Below are positions 26,852 to 34,679 of a stretch of 64,000 nucleotides of DNA, piece by piece. Made by a program: the position numbers and the translations under genes. This DNA is from Desulfocapsa sp. (GTDB taxonomy: Bacteria; Desulfobacterota; Desulfobulbia; Desulfobulbales; Desulfocapsaceae). Below the pieces are notes generated by a model, which was not told where the DNA came from, ran no database searches, and saw nothing but the letters and a program-made list of their open reading frames with translations. The stretch is from NCBI GenBank assembly GCA_022712975.1, contig JAFLJO010000079.1, forward strand, positions 1 through 64,000, given 5' to 3'. Within the stretch, counting starts at the first letter, position 1; each line of letters opens with the position of its first letter.

Positions 26852-28798
26852 ATGGTTTTTCCAGACGTTGGTGACTCTTTGGATATTTTCATCCTGACTG
26901 AAAAACTCCATGATGGAGCCTTAACCAGTCTTTTTCTGGCTGAAGATCAGCTTTCTCGTGAAGAAGTTGTTCTAAAAATTCCCTGCGGGGATATTCTCAA
27001 TCAGCCTATCATTCTCTACCACTACCAGAATGAAGAAAGAATAAGCAGACTGCTTGATCATCCTGGAATTGTACGTTTTATCCACCGGCAAAGAAGCAGG
27101 CAGTACATTGTCATGGAGAAACTATCCGGAAAGGATCTTCGATCCCAAGTAGGCCGGAATCGCAAGCTTGAACTTCATGATGCTCTAGCCCTGATGAACA
27201 ACATTTGCGAGGTGGTGGGATATCTTCATAAGCAGTCCATCGTTCATCTGGATTTAAAACCTGAAAATATATTCTGTCTCAACGATTCTAAAATTAAATT
27301 GATTGATTTTGGTCTGGCCAGTTGCCAGGATCTTCCAGATCTTCTAGCTATTGATCTTCGCCATCCCCAGGGAACTCCATGGTATATTGCCCCTGAACAA
27401 CTACTTGGCGAACGATTTGACCCACGGTGTGATATCTATTCCATGGGGATGCTATTGTACGAGATGCTCACCGGTCAGTTACCCTGGCCACGCTCCAATA
27501 AGGTGCATATTGCCCGTCGTCGCCTGCGTCATGATCCTGTTCCGCCACGTTATTATAATTCGGAAATACCACCGCAAATTCAGTCGATTATACTCCTTGC
27601 TATTTCACGTCATGCGGGGGATCGCTATCCATCCACTGAAGAGATGCAGAGTGACTTGAAATGCTGGCAGCAGCTTCCAGTCACAGCAGTGGGTAGAGTC
27701 AGCAAAAGACACTCTCTATGGAAGCGTCTTTTTCCAGGAAAAGCTATACAGGAAACCAGAATTAAACATAAGAAAACAAAAATATCAGAAAGTAAACCCC
27801 AGATTATTGGTGCACTGATTGATTCTCATACAAGTACCAATATGTTGAATGAAGTGAGGAAACAGGCGCTTATTCGGTCTGCTGAAGTCACCTTGGTTCA
27901 TGTAATTGAAGAAGAGAGTGACGCACATACGACTCGTTATCGGCTGACTGTTGAAGGTGAGCAGTTGATGGCGGAGCTTGAACGTAGCGTCCAGACCCTG
28001 CGTCGCTTCAGCATTGACCCCGGTATTCGCCTCATTCGTGGAGAAGTTGTCGAAATTCTGGAAACGCTTAGTAAAAACTTGGACGCAGAATTACTGGTTC
28101 TTGGTACATCCCGGAAAAAAAAGAGCTTGTTGCGTGGTGCATCGGTGCAACGTCGTCTTGAAAGAAAAAAAGAATGTTTTTGCCAGGTGGTGGTTGCGGC
28201 AGAAGAACAGTTTTTACCAGCTACTGACTTAAAAGATCTACAGCCAGGACAATTAACAGAACAACAGATGCTTTCCTGTGATATTTTTCTGGTTGACCTC
28301 TGGTTTGAACATCTCCACTATCATACAGATTTTATCTACCAGTTGCTTCTCTATCCTGAGCAGGAGATCGATTTGAGTGAGAAGAACTGCAGGTTTGGAC
28401 AGTTTCTGCTCTCACTTGAGGCCTCCGGAAACTGGTCGCAGATAACGTCAATGCTGGGTGCTATCCATGCGCGATTTCATAAGGTTGCAGCCAAAATGGC
28501 AGAACTTCATCGGCATGATCACGCAGGTCTCCTGAATCTCTATACTTTTGAGTCTCTACCACTCTCCTGCGAATTGAAAAAAGAACTGGGACAAGTATCC
28601 CTGGCTTTACGGTCACAGCTTGAGCACGAGCCACCTCAAGTTCCCTTTCTTGTTGATGCGTCCTGTCCTGTCACCATAGAGGATCTGGCATGTTGTGGTC
28701 CTCTGTTGCGCGCATTCAACCTCGGTCAGGATCTCTCTGTTTTGATAGAAAAAAATAATATCAGATCCTCACAGCCAAGCTCAAGAGGAGACCATTAA
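26852..28798 (+). CDS. Ser/Thr protein kinase-Usp-CZB-like fusion protein
   Basis: 648 residues from the ATG at 26852, 8 bases after GGAGGG. Kinase domain at about 12-275 with ATP lysine K42 ('VVLKIPC'), catalytic loop 'HLDLKPEN' (D134, N139), DFG at 152-154 and 'APEQ'; all key residues are present, so it should be active. A basic linker leads to a Usp domain at about 316-450 ('IIGALIDSHTS', 'LLVLGTSRKK'). The C-terminal part has a pattern like chemoreceptor zinc-binding (CZB) domains: His at 488/491, 'CRFGQFL' at 513-519 and H539-x3-H543. No transmembrane helix is present. I know of no described kinase with this order of domains. The stop touches the next start (TAAATG). Confidence 0.85.
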   Translation: MVFPDVGDSLDIFILTEKLHDGALTSLFLAEDQLSREEVVLKIPCGDILNQPIILYHYQNEERISRLLDHPGIVRFIHRQRSRQYIVMEKLSGKDLRSQVGRNRKLELHDALALMNNICEVVGYLHKQSIVHLDLKPENIFCLNDSKIKLIDFGLASCQDLPDLLAIDLRHPQGTPWYIAPEQLLGERFDPRCDIYSMGMLLYEMLTGQLPWPRSNKVHIARRRLRHDPVPPRYYNSEIPPQIQSIILLAISRHAGDRYPSTEEMQSDLKCWQQLPVTAVGRVSKRHSLWKRLFPGKAIQETRIKHKKTKISESKPQIIGALIDSHTSTNMLNEVRKQALIRSAEVTLVHVIEEESDAHTTRYRLTVEGEQLMAELERSVQTLRRFSIDPGIRLIRGEVVEILETLSKNLDAELLVLGTSRKKKSLLRGASVQRRLERKKECFCQVVVAAEEQFLPATDLKDLQPGQLTEQQMLSCDIFLVDLWFEHLHYHTDFIYQLLLYPEQEIDLSEKNCRFGQFLLSLEASGNWSQITSMLGAIHARFHKVAAKMAELHRHDHAGLLNLYTFESLPLSCELKKELGQVSLALRSQLEHEPPQVPFLVDASCPVTIEDLACCGPLLRAFNLGQDLSVLIEKNNIRSSQPSSRGDH

Positions 28799-29539
28799 AT
28801 GCGTTTAATGGTTTTTTCAGATGTTCATGGCAATCTTGAGGCGCTGCAAAGTGTACTTGCGGATGCTGCAAAGCGAAATGTACACAGAAGTATCTTTCTT
28901 GGCGATCTGGTTGGCTATGGTCCCTATCCCGATGAGTGTATTGAATTGGTTCGTAATGTAAAGAATTGTCGTTGTATTGCTGGAAATCACGATGTGGCTG
29001 CACTTTGGGAGACGTCTCCCTATGGAATGTCAGAATCTGCTAAAGAAGCTATCCTCTGGACCATGGGGCAATTGAGCGATGAAAACAAAAAATATCTGGC
29101 AGGATTACCTGATCGGCTTGATCTTTTTAACATGACATTTGTCCATGCCAACCCTTATAATCCTAGAGGCTGGCGTTATGTGATGGATCGTAAGTACGCA
29201 CTACGTAGTTTTGCAGCTACCCGTTGTCGCTATCTCTTCATTGGACATAGTCACAGGCCGCTGATTATCACGAGAAAGCACTTTTTTTCAACTGATCTTT
29301 ATGCGGTATCCGGCTCACAGGAGATTGTAGTTAAAGATAAAAAACGTCGTATTGTTAACTGCGGAAGTGTCGGCCAGCCAAGAGATAAAGACCCTCGTTC
29401 CTGCTACCTTATTTTTGATATTGGAAAACAGGTGCTGGAGTTTTATCGGGTCGGTTACGATATTGAAAAAACAACACAGGCTATCTGTTCTGCCGGTCTA
29501 CCATTAACACTTGGCAGACGGTTACTCAAAGGAACTTGA
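28799..29539 (+). CDS. Calcineurin-like metallophosphoesterase
   Basis: 246 residues. Metal-binding motifs in order: 'FSDVHGNLEAL' (D-x-H), 'FLGDLVGYGPYP' (GD), 'IAGNHDVA' (GNHD), 'FVHANP' and 'FIGHSHRP' (GHSH). It belongs to the YfcE/MJ0912-type group, whose members hydrolyse phosphodiesters, nucleotides or phosphoproteins. The start codon abuts the kinase stop with AGAGGAG upstream, so the two are coupled. Lying between two kinase genes, it may be the opposing protein phosphatase. That is inference from position. Confidence 0.88.
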   Translation: MRLMVFSDVHGNLEALQSVLADAAKRNVHRSIFLGDLVGYGPYPDECIELVRNVKNCRCIAGNHDVAALWETSPYGMSESAKEAILWTMGQLSDENKKYLAGLPDRLDLFNMTFVHANPYNPRGWRYVMDRKYALRSFAATRCRYLFIGHSHRPLIITRKHFFSTDLYAVSGSQEIVVKDKKRRIVNCGSVGQPRDKDPRSCYLIFDIGKQVLEFYRVGYDIEKTTQAICSAGLPLTLGRRLLKGT

Positions 29540-29556
29540 TCCATCAGGAGTTGTCT

Positions 29557-31287
29557 ATGAAAACCAAACCACACGGACAGAGAGAAACAACCAATCTCAA
29601 ACAGCGTTTTCTGCTCTGGTCCGCTCTTATTTTAATCGGTGGCGGATTACTCCTCTCTGCACTTTCTTATTGGAACACCCGCAGACTCCTTATGGCCGAT
29701 GCCATGACCAAGTCTGAAGTGATCCTTCGGGAAGTTGAGGCCATCCGTTCTTATGTGAAAGAGGAATTACGGCCTAAGATGTATGAGCTGCATGGTAAAG
29801 ATACGTTCATTAGTGAGGCGATGTCCACCACTTATATCAGTATAAATATCATGGAACGATTTGCCATGACCATGCCTCATTATACGTATCGAAGAGCCTC
29901 GCTTAACCCACATAATCCCAGGAATCTGGCTGATCCCTTTGAGGAGGAAATGTTTGACTGGTTTGAGGAAGACTCTACCCGTCTGTTCTGGCAGGGAATA
30001 GTGAAAAAAAATGGTGATGCTTTTTTTGTGTCCATGGTTCCTGATTACTTTGAATCGTCCTGTATTCGTTGCCACGGCAGTGCAGAAAAGGCACCAAAGG
30101 AGTTGACGGATCGTTACGGAATGGATGGCGGTTTCCGGTTCAAAGCTGGAGACCTGGCAGGTATCAATTCTGTTGCAATTCCGGTTTCCGAACCATTGCG
30201 TGAAGCCTGGCAGGGAAGTCTCGTTCTTTTCGGGATGACACTCAGCGGAAGTCTTCTTTTGTTATGGCTTTTAACTCTGCTCTTCCAACGCCTGGTCATT
30301 GAGCGTCTTGGTGTGATGCTTTCTCTTGTGGCTCAAAAAGGAAAAGGAAAAGGAAAAAGTGGTATGGCAACCATTGGTGATGAACTCGATGTACTTCATG
30401 CTTCCCTTGGTTCTTTACGCAGTTATGTACGTTCCGCTCGTAAGGGCTCCTCCCTGCAGCCAAATTTCATCGGGGACTATGTTGTGAACACGCCGATTGC
30501 TGCCGGTGCCATGTCTTGGATGTATAACGGCCGTGCAATCGAATCGGATGAGAAAGTCTCTCTTAAAATCGGCTTTGATGAGGTACTGCAAAACCCACTA
30601 TATCGATCCTGTTTTGAAACAGAGTTGCATCTGTTTGAGACATTGACACATCCATGCCTGCCACTCTTGCAAGAACGCGTGGAAGATGTTTTGGTTCTTA
30701 CGGAAGTTCGAGGAAGAAGTCTTTATCATCTTTGCAACAAAGACCCGCTGGATGATACGCTTCTCCTGCATGTTTTTTCTCAGCTATGTGACCTGGTCGC
30801 ATCCATTCATGCTGCTGGAATTGTCCATCATGATCTTCGACCACAGATTTTGATGCTAGATGAGAAACAACAGGTGAGTCTTATTGATATGGGACTTGCT
30901 GTAAGCGATCAGCAACAGGATCCCATAGTGGCAGCAGGTCTTGGTCCTCAGGGGGATTTGCTGTATCTTGCACCGGAACAGATTCAGGGGAAGCGTGGCG
31001 ATCCACGCAGTGATATTTATGGGCTTGGTCTTCTTCTTTATCTTGCAGCAACGGGTCACCTCCCTTTTACTCAAAAAAGAAGATCTACACAGAAATGGAT
31101 GCAGCACAAAGAGCAGATTGACACTCCCAGAATCTATCGGTCTGGTTTATCTCCATCCTTGGAACAAATTATTATAAAGGCTTTATCCTATGATATCAAT
31201 AAGCGATATCAATGGGTGGAGGATCTATGGGAGGAATTGGATACAATTAAGAGGACTGGTGGTATTGCTGGTTCAACCAATACTTAG
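29557..31287 (+). CDS. Haem-c sensor Ser/Thr kinase-like protein (DUF3365 + kinase fold)
   Basis: 576 residues from the ATG at 29557, which follows CAGGAG; the track's start 21 bases earlier lies inside the preceding gene. Helix at about 18-37, periplasmic DUF3365/Tll0287-like domain with 'CIRCH' haem motif at 169-173, second helix at 221-244, then a cytoplasmic kinase fold at about 305-570. The kinase has the ATP lysine (K337, 'VSLKIG') and the catalytic Asp ('HHD', D426), but Ile replaces the metal-binding Asn (HHDLRPQI), DFG reads DMG, and the glycine loop is poor. It may be a weak kinase or a pseudokinase that relays a redox signal. The sensor half is a close paralogue of the histidine kinase at 20523 ('RSYVKEELRPKMYE' against '[14 protein letters not shown]'). 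Confidence 0.88.
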   Translation: MKTKPHGQRETTNLKQRFLLWSALILIGGGLLLSALSYWNTRRLLMADAMTKSEVILREVEAIRSYVKEELRPKMYELHGKDTFISEAMSTTYISINIMERFAMTMPHYTYRRASLNPHNPRNLADPFEEEMFDWFEEDSTRLFWQGIVKKNGDAFFVSMVPDYFESSCIRCHGSAEKAPKELTDRYGMDGGFRFKAGDLAGINSVAIPVSEPLREAWQGSLVLFGMTLSGSLLLLWLLTLLFQRLVIERLGVMLSLVAQKGKGKGKSGMATIGDELDVLHASLGSLRSYVRSARKGSSLQPNFIGDYVVNTPIAAGAMSWMYNGRAIESDEKVSLKIGFDEVLQNPLYRSCFETELHLFETLTHPCLPLLQERVEDVLVLTEVRGRSLYHLCNKDPLDDTLLLHVFSQLCDLVASIHAAGIVHHDLRPQILMLDEKQQVSLIDMGLAVSDQQQDPIVAAGLGPQGDLLYLAPEQIQGKRGDPRSDIYGLGLLLYLAATGHLPFTQKRRSTQKWMQHKEQIDTPRIYRSGLSPSLEQIIIKALSYDINKRYQWVEDLWEELDTIKRTGGIAGSTNT

Positions 31288-31399
31288 GGCGATATAGTAT
31301 ATTGTTTCATTAATAAATACCATTTTGGTATAAAGATATGGTAACTAAAAATTCGCACTGTGCCACGCGGTGACACATCGTAGGAGGCGAGTCAAGTAT

Positions 31400-32554
31400 A
31401 TGCTTTTTAATTTGAAAAATATCTCAGTTCTTTTTTATGCAGTACTCTTCCTGCTGCTCGGCAGTGTGTTTTTTCCCATACTTGCCCATGCGTTGGATCC
31501 TGATGAAATTGTTGTTGTAGCCAACAGGCAGGCGCAAGACGGTGTGAAGCTGGCACGTTTCTATATGGAACAACGAAAGATTCCAAAAGAAAACCTTCTG
31601 CTGCTGCAAACTGCTTTCAAGGAGGAAATTCCTCGTCATTTTTATGAAGATGAGATTGCAGATCCGATAAGAGAGTTTGTTAAAGATAAACCAGAAATCA
31701 CTTGTCTCGTGCTGTTTTATGGGCTTCCCCTTAGAATTGGTTGGCATCTGTTGGCGATTGAAGATCCGGGAGGCAAACAAGTACATCTTAATGCTCGACA
31801 GCGTGACCCGGTGGCCTCAGTTGACTCGGAGTTGAGTTTAGTCCGAGTCGAGAACCCACCCGTACTTGATTGGCTGGAAAATCCCTATTTCATTGAATTT
31901 CAAAAACAAAAAACAAAGTATGAAAAGGGACAGGTTTTAATGGTTGCTCGTTTGGATGGACCTGATCCTGCTACAGTAAAACGCATTATTCTTGATAGTC
32001 TGGCTGTCGAGAAAAAAGGACTCACAGGTACAGCCTATTTTGATGCTCGCTGGCAGAAACCTGAAGGCGATAGTGTGTTATCAGGTTATGCCTTGTATGA
32101 TAACGCTATTCATGCAGCAGCAAAAGTAACGGAAAAAGTGTTGCCGGTTGTGTTGAATGAAGAAGAAGCCCTCTTTCAACAGGGAGAAGCACCAGATGCG
32201 GCCTTATATTGCGGCTGGTATAGCCTGGCAAAGTATCAGGATGCTTTTGAGTGGCAACAGGGCTCCGTTGCATACCATATAGCGAGTGCTGAATGTACAA
32301 CACTGAAAAAAGAGGGGAGTCAGGTTTGGTGTAAGCGATTGTTGGAAGAAGGCGTGGCTGCAACCATAGGCCCTGTGGGGGAACCCTATGTTCAGGCATT
32401 TCCCTTCCCGCAGGTTTTCTTCGGCTTACTGCTTGATGGCGATTTTTCTTTGGTTGAGGCTTATTATCTCAGCCTGCCTTTTATTTCATGGAAGATGGTG
32501 CTCATAGGTGATCCACTGTATCAACCATTTAGACAGCGTGGGGTGTTGCCATGA
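31400..32554 (+). CDS. TIGR03790 family secreted protein
   Basis: 384 residues from the ATG at 31400, after AGGAGGCGAG; the track start at 31370 precedes that Shine-Dalgarno. The signal peptide ends near 'ILAHALDPDEI'. The opening 'DEIVVVANRQAQDGVKLARFYMEQRKIPKENLL' is the hallmark of TIGR03790 proteins, and 'CLVLFYGLPLRIG' and the C-terminal 'SWKMVLIGDPLYQPF' also fit. No biochemical function is established for the family, to my knowledge. It is probably periplasmic or on the cell surface. ATACCATTTTGGTAT, a palindrome at about 31316-31330, lies in its upstream region. Confidence 0.75.
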   Translation: MLFNLKNISVLFYAVLFLLLGSVFFPILAHALDPDEIVVVANRQAQDGVKLARFYMEQRKIPKENLLLLQTAFKEEIPRHFYEDEIADPIREFVKDKPEITCLVLFYGLPLRIGWHLLAIEDPGGKQVHLNARQRDPVASVDSELSLVRVENPPVLDWLENPYFIEFQKQKTKYEKGQVLMVARLDGPDPATVKRIILDSLAVEKKGLTGTAYFDARWQKPEGDSVLSGYALYDNAIHAAAKVTEKVLPVVLNEEEALFQQGEAPDAALYCGWYSLAKYQDAFEWQQGSVAYHIASAECTTLKKEGSQVWCKRLLEEGVAATIGPVGEPYVQAFPFPQVFFGLLLDGDFSLVEAYYLSLPFISWKMVLIGDPLYQPFRQRGVLP

Positions 32555-32693
32555 ACACCGATACCTACTCACAGAGCACCGGATATTTTTACTTGACCAT
32601 TCCAGGACTGCCGGGCTGGCCCATACCGTAAATCACAACATAACAGGAGAGATGGTGTATTGTCGGAATTTTGAACAGGTGGGGCTTCTATGA
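32551..32693 (+). pseudogene. Small gene split by a frameshift, or two overlapping short ORFs
   Basis: An ATG at 32551 overlaps the stop of the TIGR03790 gene (ATGA) and opens 26 codons (MNTDTYSQSTGYFYLTIPG...PIP). In another frame, 'VNHNITGEMVYCRNFEQVGLL' runs to a stop that overlaps the tatD start (ATGA). Both ends behave like a gene inside an operon, so one frame change near 32620 would restore a protein of about 47 residues linking the two neighbours. The real state could be a frameshifted small gene or a sequencing error. No family is recognised. Confidence 0.35.
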
Positions 32694-33463
32694 AGCTGGT
32701 TGATACTCATAGCCATATTGATCTTAACGTGTTTGTCGATGATTTCAATGACGTCCTGACAAATGCCAGGAGGGTCGGGGTTGTTGCTCAGGTTTTACCC
32801 GGTGTATATCGCAGTGGCTGGAAAAGAATCCTGAGCCTCTGTGAAATGGAAAAAGATCTTTATCCTGCCATAGGGCTTCACCCAATGTATTTGCAGCATC
32901 ATGTTCCTGGAGATCTTAGGGAACTTCGAAAAAATGCTTTGGGGGGCAGGCTGGTTGCAATAGGTGAAATCGGGTTGGATTATTTCATTAAAGATGTGAA
33001 CAAGTCTGCTCAGCAGGAATTGTTTGAGGCTCAACTTGCGATTGCTACAGAGGCAGGACTTCCCGTTTTGTTACATGTGCGCAAAGCCCATGATCAGGTG
33101 CAGAAAACACTTCGTCGTTTGCGTTTTAACAATGGAGGGATTGCTCATGCTTTCAACGGCAGCCTGCAACAGGCTGAGCATTATTTGAAACTCGGGTTTC
33201 TTGTGAGTATTTGTGGTACGATAACGTATGATCGTGCGACTAAAATCCGTGCGGTTGCGGCCCACATCCCATTACAATCACTAGTGCTTGAAACTGATTC
33301 TCCAGATATTCCTCCCGCTACATTTCATGGACAGCGAAACAGTCCTGAATATTTGCCTGTTATTCTCCAGGCTTTAGCAAATTTGCGAAAAGAATCTGTG
33401 GAAGAGATAGCAGAGCAAACAACAGAAAACGCTGAAAAGCTTCTCCATCTTCAGGTTATTTGA
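32690..33463 (+). CDS. TatD family metal-dependent hydrolase
   Basis: 257 residues. Amidohydrolase-type barrel with 'DTHSHID' (metal ligands), 'AIGEIGLDYF' (Glu), 'PVLLHVRKAHDQ' (His), 'GGIAHAFNGS' (His) and 'VLETDSPDIPP' (Asp). TatD enzymes are 3'-5' DNases or related hydrolases. GGTGGGG lies upstream of the ATG, and the start overlaps the preceding short ORF's stop. Fairly divergent from the canonical TatD/YcfH, but every metal ligand is present. Confidence 0.9.
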   Translation: MKLVDTHSHIDLNVFVDDFNDVLTNARRVGVVAQVLPGVYRSGWKRILSLCEMEKDLYPAIGLHPMYLQHHVPGDLRELRKNALGGRLVAIGEIGLDYFIKDVNKSAQQELFEAQLAIATEAGLPVLLHVRKAHDQVQKTLRRLRFNNGGIAHAFNGSLQQAEHYLKLGFLVSICGTITYDRATKIRAVAAHIPLQSLVLETDSPDIPPATFHGQRNSPEYLPVILQALANLRKESVEEIAEQTTENAEKLLHLQVI

Positions 33464-33475
33464 AAAAAGTTCATG

Positions 33476-33533
33476 CCAAACATTTACAACTTAGTGGTTT
33501 GGGTTGTTTCTGGATTCAACCCAAATACTTACC
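33476..33533 (+). repeat. Dispersed hairpin repeat, copy B
   Basis: Matches copy A (7014-7074). The core is a perfect 9-bp hairpin, TTTGGGTTG and CAACCCAAA with a loop of TTTCTGGATT. In copy A one T-A pair of the stem is C-G, a compensatory change, and the rest are mostly wobble changes. It lies 12 bases after tatD and may act as its 3' end. The rest of the 224-base gap up to mscS is AT-rich, with no gene. Confidence 0.65.
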
Positions 33534-33687
33534 TTTTCTCTAGTCTATTGTAGGTTTTTAGTATTGATAATTATTAATCTGGCAAGTATGTGTTAAACAT
33601 GATACCAAGGAGAAATTGTCTCTATTGTGAATATTGGTCGTCAGATGTATTTAAACAAGTTAAATAATTTATCAAAAGGAGAGTTCT

Positions 33688-34674
33688 ATGAATTCCAGAA
33701 AAATGTTGAAAACCTTACTTACAATTAATGCAACGATACTTATTGTCTTAAGCGTTGCTCTGTTTGCCTATGCGGAAGGAGACGCCCCTACAGAAAAGGC
33801 TGAGGAAAAAGCAGCCCCCACAGCTATAACAATGGAAGAAGTTACTAATATAGATACGTATACCAATTATTTGCAGCTTGCCAAGGATTGGGCCTTAGCT
33901 AATGGGCCAGGTGTTTTAATTGCTCTGGCGATTTTTGTTTTTGGACGCTGGATTGCAAAGTTGCTTACCAGCATGGCAAGGAAGGCGCTTAAAGGAGCAG
34001 GAGTTGATCAAACTCTCCGTCGTTTTCTTGGCACCTTGATGTACTATATTTTACTGGTCGGTGTAATTATTGCTGCTGCAGGGCAGCTTGGAATACATAC
34101 GACTTCTTTTATTGCCATTGTCGGTGCTGCTGGTTTGGCCATTGGCTTGGCACTGAAAGATTCCCTGTCTAATTTTGCATCCGGTGTAATGCTTATTTTG
34201 TTCAGGCCGTTTAAAGTTGGTGATGTGGTAACCGCTGGCGGTGTAACAGGTAAAGTGCAGCAGGTTGATATTTTCAGCACCATCATTCTGACTGTTGATA
34301 ACCAGAGAATCATTATTCCAAATAGCGGTATAACTGCCGGGGTTATCACCAACATTAATGCTGAAAAAACCCGTCGGATTGATTTGGTTATAGGCATTGG
34401 TTATGATGATGATATTCTTCTGGCCAAAGAAACACTTCTTGAACTTGTGACTGCTGATCCCGATGTCCTCAGTGAGCCTGCACCTGCCATTGCGGTTTCT
34501 GAACTTGCTGATTCAAGTGTCAATCTTATTGTACGTCCCTGGGTACAGACAGCAGATTACTGGGATGTACGGCTTAGACTTACTGAAAACATTAAACTCA
34601 CCTTTGACGAGAAAGGTATTTCTTTTCCTTACCCACAACAGGATGTACATATGCATAAGACGATTGCCGGATAA
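33688..34674 (+). CDS. MscS-type mechanosensitive channel
   Basis: 328 residues with an AAAAGGAGAG Shine-Dalgarno. A cleavable signal peptide ('TILIVLSVALFAYAEG') is followed by an acidic linker and then the MscS core: three helices, with the pore helix in 'AIVGAAGLAIGLALKDSLSNFASG' (Gly/Ala packing of TM3), then the beta domain 'FRPFKVGDVVTAGGVTGKVQQVDIFSTI' and the alpha/beta cage. It would release solutes on hypo-osmotic shock. An N-terminal signal peptide is unusual for plain MscS but is known in longer relatives. Confidence 0.94.
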   Translation: MNSRKMLKTLLTINATILIVLSVALFAYAEGDAPTEKAEEKAAPTAITMEEVTNIDTYTNYLQLAKDWALANGPGVLIALAIFVFGRWIAKLLTSMARKALKGAGVDQTLRRFLGTLMYYILLVGVIIAAAGQLGIHTTSFIAIVGAAGLAIGLALKDSLSNFASGVMLILFRPFKVGDVVTAGGVTGKVQQVDIFSTIILTVDNQRIIIPNSGITAGVITNINAEKTRRIDLVIGIGYDDDILLAKETLLELVTADPDVLSEPAPAIAVSELADSSVNLIVRPWVQTADYWDVRLRLTENIKLTFDEKGISFPYPQQDVHMHKTIAG

Positions 34675-34679
34675 CTGTT

